Assembly: GCF_900115695.1 (NCBI RefSeq)
Contig: NZ_FOXK01000010.1
Location: 1 to 64,000, forward strand
Source of the DNA: Ectopseudomonas toyotomiensis
GTDB lineage: Bacteria; Pseudomonadota; Gammaproteobacteria; Pseudomonadales; Pseudomonadaceae
DNA: 64,000 nt
Direction of reading: 5' to 3'
The notes beneath the pieces were generated by a model. That model was not told the DNA's origin. It ran no database searches and saw nothing but the letters and a program-made list of their open reading frames with translations. The position numbers and the translations under genes were made by a program. This document shows, one piece after another, positions 32,293-40,109 of this stretch (the first letter of the stretch is position 1; the number at the start of each line of letters is the position of its first letter).

Positions 32293-33246
32293 ATGAGCAG
32301 GTTGATCTGCGCCGACTTCGATGAGTTCGAGGAGGCCTTGTACGGGGTAGAGGGCCGTTATCTGCTGCGTTCACGGCAGCAGCGCGACTGGCGTTTACGT
32401 GTCGTCGAGCTTGATGGCGTGGCGCTGATGTTCGGGCGTGAGGGGGCGGGCACGGTCTATAGTGGCGTCGGTCTGCCGGGCTTCTTCAATATCTTCCTGC
32501 CGCTGAGCAGGCACGAATGCACGGTATTGGGCGGCAAGCGCCTCGACCCTCGATTTATCGGCTGGATGGTGCCTGACGCCATGTTCCACATCGATGCTAG
32601 CCAGCCAGCGAGCTGGATGACGGTGGCTATGTCATGCGAGCTGGTACTGCGCTGGGCGCAGCAGCATGAAGATGAGTTCGATCTGTCGATTCTTTCCCGC
32701 AACCTGGTCTGCGTGGCTCAACAGGATCTGGCGCCGCTGGTATGGCTGGCGCTGCGTCTGTTACGCATCGACCACTGTGCGCCGCAGGACCTGCATGTTC
32801 CGGCGGCCGAGCGTGCAGCACAGGCAGAGTTGATGGCGCTGGTGTTTCGCAGCCTGTTGCCGGTGACGCTGGCTCCGCGAAATCACGCCGGGCATCAGCA
32901 GATTCTCCGCCGTGCCCTGGAGCTGCTGGAGGTGACACCGGATGCGCCGCTGCATATGTCCGATCTGTGTCAGGCGTGCAGCACCTCGGAGCGCACATTA
33001 CGCAATCTGTTCACCCGCTATCTGGGCATGAGCCCGCACCGCTATCTCATGCAGCATCGTCTTCATGCGATCCGCCGGGCAATTGTGCATGCGCAAGCCG
33101 ATGAGACCATCACCGAGATCTGTGCCCGTTTCGGGGTATGGGATTTCGGTCGCTTCGCAGGTTTGTACCGGCTCTATTTCGGTGAGTTGCCGTCGCAATC
33201 ACTGCGCAGTCGCCGCGCTCTCACCGGGCCGTTCAACCCGCGTTGA
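32293..33246 (+). CDS. AraC-family transcriptional regulator
   Basis: A 317-aa regulator with an AraC-ligand-type N-terminal domain (about 1-200) and a C-terminal double helix-turn-helix (MSDLCQACSTSERTLRNLFTRYLGMSPHRYL, then ITEICARFGVWDFGRFAGLYRLYFGELPS). The second HTH has the family's GVWDFGRFA form. ATG 32293 is preferred over GTG 32251. It converges on a second, shorter AraC-type gene with overlapping ends. Confidence 0.87.
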   Translation: MSRLICADFDEFEEALYGVEGRYLLRSRQQRDWRLRVVELDGVALMFGREGAGTVYSGVGLPGFFNIFLPLSRHECTVLGGKRLDPRFIGWMVPDAMFHIDASQPASWMTVAMSCELVLRWAQQHEDEFDLSILSRNLVCVAQQDLAPLVWLALRLLRIDHCAPQDLHVPAAERAAQAELMALVFRSLLPVTLAPRNHAGHQQILRRALELLEVTPDAPLHMSDLCQACSTSERTLRNLFTRYLGMSPHRYLMQHRLHAIRRAIVHAQADETITEICARFGVWDFGRFAGLYRLYFGELPSQSLRSRRALTGPFNPR

Positions 33247-33616
33247 GCGGTCGCTGCAAGGTGGTACTGGGATACTCGCCGAAAACTCTGTAGTACTCCG
33301 CAGCCATACGTCCGCAGTCGGTATAACCGAAACGTTGTGCAATCGCCGCGACGCTGTTCTGTTGCCCATCGGCTATGGCCAGCGCGGCGCGCAGCAGGTG
33401 CAGGCGTCGCAGGCGCAGATAACGTGCCGGCGCCATGCCCAGCGTATGCACGAAGGCGCTGCGCAAGGTCCGCTCACTGACGCCCACCATTCGACATAGC
33501 TCGGTCAGACGTGGCGTGCGCCCACCGGCCAGCGGTAGCAGCGCCAGCACCTGCTGCAGCAATTGCTCATGGGAGGCCTGGCGAGCGCGCTGGCGAGGCG
33601 TCATTCGCAGTTGCAT
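33233..33616 (-). CDS. HTH-only AraC-family protein
   Basis: A 127-aa protein consisting almost entirely of the AraC DNA-binding domain: LTELCRMVGVSERTLRSAFVHTLGMAPARYLRLRRL and IAQRFGYTDCGRMAAEYYRVFGEYPS. It resembles the C-terminal third of the convergent AraC protein but has no sensor domain. ATG 33616 follows AGGACACC; the frame is open to a TTG at 33661. It could be a functional stand-alone regulator or a remnant. A large inverted repeat lies 50 bases upstream. Confidence 0.7.
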   Translation of the reverse strand: MQLRMTPRQRARQASHEQLLQQVLALLPLAGGRTPRLTELCRMVGVSERTLRSAFVHTLGMAPARYLRLRRLHLLRAALAIADGQQNSVAAIAQRFGYTDCGRMAAEYYRVFGEYPSTTLQRPLNAG

Positions 33617-33665
33617 GGCGGTGTCCTGGCCGGGGGGAGCACTCAGGTTGCGCGCGTGCAACGGT

Positions 33666-33727
33666 GCTCGCTACGTAAAACAGGCAAATCGCCAGGCAGT
33701 GAGATTTGCCGATTTTACGTAGTGAGC
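33666..33727. repeat. 25-bp inverted repeat before the short AraC gene
   Basis: The arms at 33666-33690 and 33703-33727 match at 22 of 25 positions when reverse complemented. Each contains CTACGTAAAA and GGCAAATC, around a 12-base loop. It lies in the gap between the divergent short AraC gene and the beta-propeller gene, so it is a likely operator pair or RNA hairpin. Confidence 0.85.
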
Positions 33728-33830
33728 GACCACTCACTACGGCGAGCATCGACTCAACGCTCGCCAGTCGCCGTTCGAGCTGACGAGCCTTCAGAAGCGT
33801 TCGATGTGGATCGACGCGAGGGGAGGCTAT

Positions 33831-34946
33831 ATGAGTCCGTCGACGTGCAGCTTGGGCATCTGTCTGGTGCTGGCCGGTGCGTTTGCCGCCAGCCAGGCGC
33901 AGCCGCTCGGGCCGCAGGTGCTGGAGGTCGAGCCATTCGTCGAGTTGCCGTCAGGGGTGCGCTACCCCGAAGGCCTGGCAACCAACCCACGTAACGGCGA
34001 CATCTACGTCGGCACGTTCGATATGCGCCAGCCCGCCTCCGAGCGCAACAATCAACTGCTTCGTTACGCAGCCGATGGCCGCCTGCTGGCGCAGCGATCA
34101 TTCGCCGGCATGCCGCTGACCGGGCTGGGCTATGCCGACGGCCAGCTCTACATCCTCAATTTCGGTGCCGGCAAGCTGCAACGCATCCTGGCCGATTTCA
34201 CGGCGGACACCCCGGTGGAGGATATGCTCGATTTCCCCCGGCTCGTTCCTCCAGCCACGGCGGCTCGCATGGTGGACAACCCGGACGGCAGCCAGGACCG
34301 GATCGAGTTCGCTGCCAGTGGCATGCCTGCTCCCAACGGCCTGGTGTTCGCCGGCAATGGTGATCTCTATGTGTCCGACTCCTTCCAGGGCGTGCTGTAT
34401 CGAATCGCTGACGCCACGCACTGCAGACCCTGTTCGCTTGAGGTGCTGTCGCGTGATCCGCTCCTCGCGACGGCGAGCTTCCTGCCCTTTGGCGCCAATG
34501 GACTAGCCCTCGATGATGGCGAGCGCCATCTCTATATCAACAACGCGGGTGACGGTCGTCTGCTGCGCATGCCGCTGCCTGGCGGTGAGTTGCAGGTGGT
34601 GGCCGAAAGCCTGCCTGGAGCCGATGGTCTGCTGTTTCACGACGGTCTGCTGTGGCTGCTGGCCAACCAGGTCGACCAGCTTCTGGGAGTCGATGAACAG
34701 GGGCTGATCCGTATACGTGCCGGTGGTTTCCAGGGCCTCAGTGCCAGCGGAGCCCCGTTGGGCTTGCTGTTCCCTGCCAGCAGCGTGGTGCAGGGCGACT
34801 GGATGGTGATCAGCAATCTGGCGCTGCCATTGACCCCCACCGAAGGTGACGAGTGGGAAGAGCAGGTGCGTACCTGGAATCTGGTGCGGCTGCGTCTGCC
34901 GCGATCTTCGGCCAAGGGAGGGGCAACTCATGCCGCAAACCCCTGA
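33831..34946 (+). CDS. Exported SMP-30/gluconolactonase-like beta-propeller
   Basis: A 371-aa protein with a signal peptide (about 1-24, cut after SQA) and repeated blade motifs such as RYPEGLATNPRNGDIYVG, APNGLVFAGNGDLYVSDS and GANGLALDDGERHLYIN. These resemble SMP-30-type lactonases, but the activity is not assigned. A strong ribosome site (GGGGAGG) precedes the ATG at 33831. The stop overlaps the hydrolase gene by 17 bases. Confidence 0.75.
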   Translation: MSPSTCSLGICLVLAGAFAASQAQPLGPQVLEVEPFVELPSGVRYPEGLATNPRNGDIYVGTFDMRQPASERNNQLLRYAADGRLLAQRSFAGMPLTGLGYADGQLYILNFGAGKLQRILADFTADTPVEDMLDFPRLVPPATAARMVDNPDGSQDRIEFAASGMPAPNGLVFAGNGDLYVSDSFQGVLYRIADATHCRPCSLEVLSRDPLLATASFLPFGANGLALDDGERHLYINNAGDGRLLRMPLPGGELQVVAESLPGADGLLFHDGLLWLLANQVDQLLGVDEQGLIRIRAGGFQGLSASGAPLGLLFPASSVVQGDWMVISNLALPLTPTEGDEWEEQVRTWNLVRLRLPRSSAKGGATHAANP

Positions 34947-35916
34947 ACAACCTTTGAATAACGGACGTCGCCAATTGCTGCTCGGCTCTGCCGCGCTGGC
35001 AACGGTGATGTTGTTACCCCTGGGCGGTTGCGTGCGGGGCGCTGGCCCCGGCACTGCCCATCCGCAAACCGAGAATGGAGGGCGTAGAACCATGGGCACC
35101 ATCACCACACGCGACGGTACACAAATCTACTACAAGGACTGGGGCAGCGGCCCGGTCGTGGTGCTCAGCCATGGCTGGCCACTGAACTCCGATAGCTGGG
35201 AGGCGCAGATGATGTTCCTGGCCAGCAACGGCTATCGGGTGATCGCTCATGACCGACGTGGTCATGGACGCTCCAGCCAGCCCTGGAATGGCAACGAAAT
35301 GAACACCTACGCCGATGATCTGGCTGCACTGCTCGATCATTTGGATGTGCGTGGCGCTTCGCTGTTCGGTTTTTCCACTGGTGGCGGTGAGGTGGCGCGT
35401 TATATCGGCCGGCATGGTACCGCCCGGGTGGCCAAGGCGGGGCTGATTGCCGCTGTTCCGCCGTTGATGGTGCAGACCGAGGCCAATCCGGGTGGTCTGC
35501 CACTCTCGGTATTCGATGGCATACGCGCGGCATCGCTAGCTGATCGTTCGCAGCTGTACCGCGACGTCGCCAGTGGGCCGTTCTTTGGCTACAACCGCCC
35601 CGGTGCCAAACCCTCGCAGGGAGTGATCGACGCGTTCTGGATGCAGGGCATGATGGTGGGTCACAAGAATGCCTATGACTGCATCAAGGCTTTCTCCGAA
35701 ACCGACTTCAGCGACGACCTGAAGAAGTTCGATGTGCCGACGCTGATCCTGCATGGCGATGACGACCAGATCGTGCCCGTGGACGCCGCTGCTAGAGCTT
35801 CGGCCAAGTTGGTGCCACACGCCAAGCTGGTCATCTATCCCGGCGCGCCTCACGGCATCACCGATACCCACAAGGAACAACTGGGTGCGGACATGCTGGC
35901 CTTCCTGCGTAGCTGA
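34930..35916 (+). CDS. Tat-exported alpha/beta hydrolase (chloroperoxidase-like)
   Basis: A 328-aa protein. The catalytic domain resembles non-haem chloroperoxidases/esterases: HGWPLNSDSWEAQ, HDRRGHGRSSQPW, nucleophile Ser in GFSTGGG, Asp in HGDDDQIVP and His in GAPHGIT. Cytoplasmic relatives start near MGTITTRDG; this one has about 50 extra residues with a twin-arginine signal (NNGRRQLLLGSAALATVML) ending in a lipobox-like LGGC. It should be exported folded and perhaps lipidated. Translation is coupled to the beta-propeller gene. Confidence 0.85.
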   Translation: MPQTPEQPLNNGRRQLLLGSAALATVMLLPLGGCVRGAGPGTAHPQTENGGRRTMGTITTRDGTQIYYKDWGSGPVVVLSHGWPLNSDSWEAQMMFLASNGYRVIAHDRRGHGRSSQPWNGNEMNTYADDLAALLDHLDVRGASLFGFSTGGGEVARYIGRHGTARVAKAGLIAAVPPLMVQTEANPGGLPLSVFDGIRAASLADRSQLYRDVASGPFFGYNRPGAKPSQGVIDAFWMQGMMVGHKNAYDCIKAFSETDFSDDLKKFDVPTLILHGDDDQIVPVDAAARASAKLVPHAKLVIYPGAPHGITDTHKEQLGADMLAFLRS

Positions 35917-35959
35917 TCGGCCAGCAACGGCCATTCAATGTCATTTTGAGGATTGACCC

Positions 35960-36091
35960 ATGAGTAGCAAGACAGCCCTGATCGTCGTGGATATCCAGAA
36001 CGACCACTTCCCTGGCGGCCTATGGACGCTGAGCAAGGCTGATCCCGCTTATGGTGCGGGGGTGGCCAGGGCGCTGGGTTTGGGTGACTGA
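35960..36091 (+). pseudogene. Truncated isochorismatase-like hydrolase
   Basis: Forty-three codons beginning MSSKTALIVVDIQNDHFPGG, the start of cysteine hydrolases of the isochorismatase/nicotinamidase family (normally about 180-200 aa). The first catalytic Asp region is present, but the frame stops at 36089 before the catalytic Lys and Cys, and a terminator follows. It lies 43 bases after the hydrolase gene. The rest of the gene was not found nearby, so this is a deletion relic. Confidence 0.8.
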
Positions 36092-36106
36092 CGCTCAGGC
36101 ATTAAA

Positions 36107-36133
36107 AAGGCGAAGCCTCGCGGCTTCGCCTTG
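36107..36133. terminator. Terminator between the hydrolase operon and rhlB
   Basis: AAGGCGAAGCC-tcgc-GGCTTCGCCTT hairpin with As on the left. It serves the convergent rhlB (minus) and the relic/hydrolase operon (plus). Confidence 0.8.
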
Positions 36134-36150
36134 GTTCCACCTGCGCAGGC

Positions 36151-37599
36151 TCAGTGCTTGCGCGGTACCGGCTTGAGCAGTTCGTCCGGCGGCATTTCGC
36201 ACTGGATCTTGCGGCCGATCAGCGCTTCGATCGGCGGCAGGGCGAAGGCATCGTCTTCGCCGGCGAAGCTGATCGAGGTGCCGCTGGTGCCGGCGCGGCC
36301 GGTACGGCCGATGCGGTGCACGTAGTCGTCCGGGTCTTCCGGCAGGGTGAAGTTGATCACGTGGCTGATGGCATCGACGTGGATGCCGCGACCGGCGACG
36401 TCGGTGGCTACCATGACGCGGATCTTGCCTTCGCGGAAGCCTTCCAGGGCGCGGATACGCTTGTGCTGGGGAATGTCGCCGGACATCTGCACGGCGCTGA
36501 TGCCGTCGCGGGTCAGGCGCTCTTCGATGCGCCGTACTTCGTCCTTGCGGTTGGCGAAGACCATGACCCGCGTCCAGTCGTTCTGGCTGATCAGGTTGTA
36601 CAGCAGCTTGTACTTGTCAGCCGAGGCTACGGCGTACACATGCTGCTCGACGGTATCGCTGGCGACGTTCTCCGGCTCGATCTCGACGATGGCCGGGTTG
36701 ACCGTCCATTGCTTGGCCAAGTTCATCACGTCTTCGGTGAAGGTGGCGGAGAACAGCAGGGTCTGGCGGTCACCTTTCATCGGCGTCTGGCGAATGATCT
36801 GGCGCACCTGCGGGATGAAGCCCATGTCGAGCATGCGGTCGGCTTCGTCCAGCACCATCACCTCGACCATGTCCAGGTGCACTTCGCCGCGCTGGTTGAA
36901 GTCCAGCAGGCGGCCCGGGGTGGCCACGAGGATGTCGCAGAAGCGCGATTCCAGTTGTTTGAGCTGCTTGTCGAAGTCCATGCCGCCGACGAACTGCATG
37001 ACGTTGAGGCCGGTGTACTTGGTCAGCTCGGCAGCGTCCTTGGCGATCTGCACCACCAGTTCGCGGGTCGGCGCGATGATCAGCGCGCGTGGCTCGCCCA
37101 TGTAGCGCTCTTTCGGCGGCGGGGTCTGCAGCAGCTGGGTGATGATCGAAATGAGGAACGCAGCGGTCTTGCCGGTGCCGGTCTGGGCGCGGCCAATGGC
37201 GTCCTGGCCCTTGAGGGTGTAGCCCAGTACGCCAGCCTGGATCGGCGTGCAGTAGGGGAAGCCCAGATCATGAATGGCATGCATCAGCTCGGGGGCGAGC
37301 TTGAAGTCATGGAAACGGGTCTTGCCTTCGGCCGGCTCGACCACGAAATCTGCCAGTTTCCAGGTGCTTACTGGCTTGGCTGGGCGCTCGCGGCGTGGCT
37401 TGTCGGCCTTGGGCGGGCGGGGCTGTTGCTGCGCCGGACTATCGCCTGCGCTCTCGCTGGCAGTGCGGGCGGGCTTGTTCTTGCGGGGACGCTTCTGCTC
37501 TGCGTCACCGCTCTGGGCGGGCGCTGTTACGGGTGACGGCACTGGTTGTGGCTGCTCGTCTTCGGCTTTGCCGAACATTTTCTTGAGTGCTTTGAGCAC
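36151..37599 (-). CDS. rhlB: ATP-dependent RNA helicase RhlB
   Basis: A 482-aa DEAD-box helicase. A basic, Pro-rich N-terminal extension (about 1-75) precedes the Q motif (TPIQ), AQTGTGKT (I), PTRELVVQ (Ia), DEAD (II), SAT (III) and HRIGRTGRAG (VI). RhlB unwinds RNA for the degradosome in E. coli. The N-terminal extension and the C-terminal EMPPDELLKPVPRKH are typical of pseudomonad RhlB. Confidence 0.92.
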   Translation of the reverse strand: MLKALKKMFGKAEDEQPQPVPSPVTAPAQSGDAEQKRPRKNKPARTASESAGDSPAQQQPRPPKADKPRRERPAKPVSTWKLADFVVEPAEGKTRFHDFKLAPELMHAIHDLGFPYCTPIQAGVLGYTLKGQDAIGRAQTGTGKTAAFLISIITQLLQTPPPKERYMGEPRALIIAPTRELVVQIAKDAAELTKYTGLNVMQFVGGMDFDKQLKQLESRFCDILVATPGRLLDFNQRGEVHLDMVEVMVLDEADRMLDMGFIPQVRQIIRQTPMKGDRQTLLFSATFTEDVMNLAKQWTVNPAIVEIEPENVASDTVEQHVYAVASADKYKLLYNLISQNDWTRVMVFANRKDEVRRIEERLTRDGISAVQMSGDIPQHKRIRALEGFREGKIRVMVATDVAGRGIHVDAISHVINFTLPEDPDDYVHRIGRTGRAGTSGTSISFAGEDDAFALPPIEALIGRKIQCEMPPDELLKPVPRKH

Positions 37600-37709
37600 G
37601 GGCTTCTCATCGACTGGTTAAGGAGTGAACGCCCGCCAGTGTAATGCAAGACGCGGGCGTGGCGAAGTGCTTCGCTCGCGTCTGTCAAGAGGAGCGTGTG
37701 CCCAGTGCC

Positions 37710-38873
37710 TCATTTCTCCGGCAGGCTGGCCAGCAGCAGGCGCTGTACATTGCCGCCCATGATCGCGGCAATGGCGTCATTGTCGAAGCCGGCGGTTTGC
37801 AGCCCCTCGGTAATTTGCGCCAGGCCGGTGACGTCGAATGGTGTATGCACGGTGCCGTTGAAGTCCGAGCCCAGGGCGACGTGCTCGACGCCGACCTTGT
37901 CCACCGTATAGCGGATGGCGCGGACTATGGCCGCGACCGAGGTGTCGCACACGGCGGTGCTCCAGTAGCCGATACCGATCACCCCGCCCGTGGCGGCGAT
38001 GGCCTGCAGATGCTTGTCGCTGAGGTTGCGCGTGCCGGGGCAGGTGCCCTCGACCCCGGTGTGCGAGACCAGCACCGGGCGCGTGGCCATGGCCAATACG
38101 TCATCGATCAGTGGGCGCGAGGCATGGGCCAGGTCGACCAGCATGGCTTTTTCTTCCAGGCGCGCGATGACCTGGCGCCCCAGTGGCGTCAGTCCGCCTT
38201 TTGCCAGGCCGTGGGCCGAACCGCCCACTTCGTTATCGAAGAAGTGGGTCAGACCGGCGATACGAAAGCCAGCATCAAAGAGCGTATCGACGTTATCCAG
38301 CTGGTTCTCGATGGGCTGCAGGCCCTCGGTGGCGAGCAGGCCTGCCACACGCTGCGGGTCTTGGTCCCAGGCCTTGATGAAACGGGCCAGGTCCGCGCGG
38401 CTGCGGATCAGCACCAGGCGCCCTTCGCTGGCCTGCGCCGCATCCTGCAGCTTCTGCGCCTGGTACAGGGCGCGCTGCAGCAGGCTGTTCCAGGTTTCCC
38501 GCGGCCAGCGCTGGGCCATGGCCAGCAGGGTGATGTTGTCGCTGTCGGCGGCGTTGCTCTCCATGTTCAGCCCGCGTGGCGTCTTGGTCACGGTGGAGAA
38601 CACCTGCAGGCCGAGGCGGCCTTCGAGCATGCGCGGCAGATCGGAGTGACCGTAGTCGTAGCGTTTGAGCAGGTCGCGCTCCCAGAGCAGGGCGTCGTCG
38701 TGCAGGTCGGCGACGAACAGCCCCTGGTGCAGCTTCTGCGCACTGGCGCTGGCCGGGTAAGGGGGCGGGCTGGCGACGCTGTTCATTTGCGCGTCGAGTA
38801 CCTGGGGCAGGCCCAGAACGGCGAGGGCAGAGAGAGGAATCAGCAGAAGCAGGACGATCAGTAGTTTGCGCAT
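37710..38873 (-). CDS. Membrane dipeptidase (peptidase M19)
   Basis: A 387-aa M19 (renal dipeptidase) family enzyme with an N-terminal signal or anchor (residues 1-~20). Metal-site stretches: ADLHDDALLW, GLTHFFDNEVGG, VDLAHASR, VLVSHTGVEG and HVALGSDFNGT. It should hydrolyse dipeptides in the periplasm. Related pseudomonad M19 enzymes sit in pyoverdine maturation loci, but nothing here suggests that role. Confidence 0.88.
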   Translation of the reverse strand: MRKLLIVLLLLIPLSALAVLGLPQVLDAQMNSVASPPPYPASASAQKLHQGLFVADLHDDALLWERDLLKRYDYGHSDLPRMLEGRLGLQVFSTVTKTPRGLNMESNAADSDNITLLAMAQRWPRETWNSLLQRALYQAQKLQDAAQASEGRLVLIRSRADLARFIKAWDQDPQRVAGLLATEGLQPIENQLDNVDTLFDAGFRIAGLTHFFDNEVGGSAHGLAKGGLTPLGRQVIARLEEKAMLVDLAHASRPLIDDVLAMATRPVLVSHTGVEGTCPGTRNLSDKHLQAIAATGGVIGIGYWSTAVCDTSVAAIVRAIRYTVDKVGVEHVALGSDFNGTVHTPFDVTGLAQITEGLQTAGFDNDAIAAIMGGNVQRLLLASLPEK

Positions 38874-38943
38874 GAGGAGCCATCCAGGCGTGTTGTTATG
38901 CCCGTCACTCTATCAGGCAAGCGTTGCGCACGGCTTACCCTGC

Positions 38944-38965
38944 GGTAGGCTGCGCCGTGCGCACC
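38944..38965. repeat. Single arm of the GTAGGGTGCGC repeat
   Basis: GGTAGGCTGCGCCGTGCGCA followed by CC, resembling an arm of the 7861-7916 element, lies between the dipeptidase and cyclase genes. Confidence 0.45.
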
Positions 38966-38979
38966 AAGCCGAGCAAGGC

Positions 38980-39918
38980 TTAACCGCAGAGGCAGTTACG
39001 ACCCTGCTGCTTGGCCTGGTATAGCGCCGCATCGGCGCGCGCGATAAGGCTTTGCAGGCTGTCCTTGTGCTGCATCTGCGCCAGGCCGATGGAGATGGTG
39101 ACGCCGGGCAGCACGCCAACCGGCGAATAGAAGGACGCGATCTGCTCCAGGCTGATGCGCAGGCGCTCACCGATGCCGCGTGCAGCCTCGTCGGCGATTT
39201 CCGGCAGGAGAATGACGAACTCCTCGCCACCGAAACGTATCAGGCTGTCCTTCGGCCTTAACTGGCTGCTCAGGGTATGCGCCACCAGGCACAGGGCGTA
39301 ATCACCGGCCAGGTGGCCGTGCTGGTCGTTGTAGGCCTTGAAGTGGTCGACATCGAGCATCAGCAGTGACATGGGTTCGTCGTTGAAGGCACAGCGGGTG
39401 CTCTCGCGCTCGAACACGTGTTCCAGCCAGCGCCGGTTGAAGCAGCCGGTGAGGGTGTCGACGTTGGCATTCTGTTCACTGTCGAGAATCTGCCGGTTGC
39501 CTTGGCGCACGCGATCGCAGAGCAGCTCCAGCAGGTTCTGCATCATCTGTGGGGATTGCTGGAACAACGCCACCAGTGACTCTCGGTGCAGGCGCAGGAC
39601 GATGGAGGGGCGCTCGGCCACGACGTAGGCGGAGGGATGTTCGTTGTCGATGAAGCTGATTTCACCTGCGCAGTCGCCGACTTCGAGGGTGCTGACGGCC
39701 TGGTTGTCCAGTGACCCGAGGTAGACGCGCAACTGGCCTTCGATCAGCAGATAGAGGTGCTGGTTGCGATTGAAGGGGGAGAGCAGCACTTCGCCGGCTT
39801 CCAGCTCGCAGGCGCGAAATTCTCGCAGCAACTGGTCCAGGCTGCTGGTGGCGACATTATGAAATAGTCGCAACTGTTGAACTTGCTGCAGGTCTGCCTG
39901 CCAGTGCGCCGGTTTCAT
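38980..39918 (-). CDS. cNMP-binding domain diguanylate cyclase
   Basis: A 312-aa protein. An N-terminal cyclic-nucleotide-binding/CAP-effector domain (about 15-130; GEVLLSPFNRNQHLYLLIEGQLRV) precedes a GGDEF domain with an active GGEEF loop (about residue 227) and DTLTGCFNRR at its start. It should make c-di-GMP in response to a small ligand or state sensed by the first domain. No membrane segment. Confidence 0.9.
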   Translation of the reverse strand: MKPAHWQADLQQVQQLRLFHNVATSSLDQLLREFRACELEAGEVLLSPFNRNQHLYLLIEGQLRVYLGSLDNQAVSTLEVGDCAGEISFIDNEHPSAYVVAERPSIVLRLHRESLVALFQQSPQMMQNLLELLCDRVRQGNRQILDSEQNANVDTLTGCFNRRWLEHVFERESTRCAFNDEPMSLLMLDVDHFKAYNDQHGHLAGDYALCLVAHTLSSQLRPKDSLIRFGGEEFVILLPEIADEAARGIGERLRISLEQIASFYSPVGVLPGVTISIGLAQMQHKDSLQSLIARADAALYQAKQQGRNCLCG

Positions 39919-40008
39919 CGTGATCTCGTCGGGCCTGGCCGGGAGAATAGGCCTGAGGGCACCACCAACGCTCCCTGTCGTGTCTACGAATAGCGTTCGA
40001 CATTATTC

Positions 40009-40046
40009 CCGAGCTTCAGGCGTGGCAATGCTTGCCTGAAGCTCGG
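40009..40046. terminator. Hairpin after the acyl-CoA synthetase gene
   Basis: CCGAGCTTCAGGC-N12-GCCTGAAGCTCGG is a perfect 13-bp stem 64 bases past the synthetase stop (minus strand). It lacks a T run, so termination is possible but not certain. Confidence 0.45.
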
Positions 40047-40109
40047 CCGACCAGTGGTTGCACGAAAGTGCGAAGTTGTTAACTGGCGCGCGTCCTGGCG
40101 CGCTCTGGA

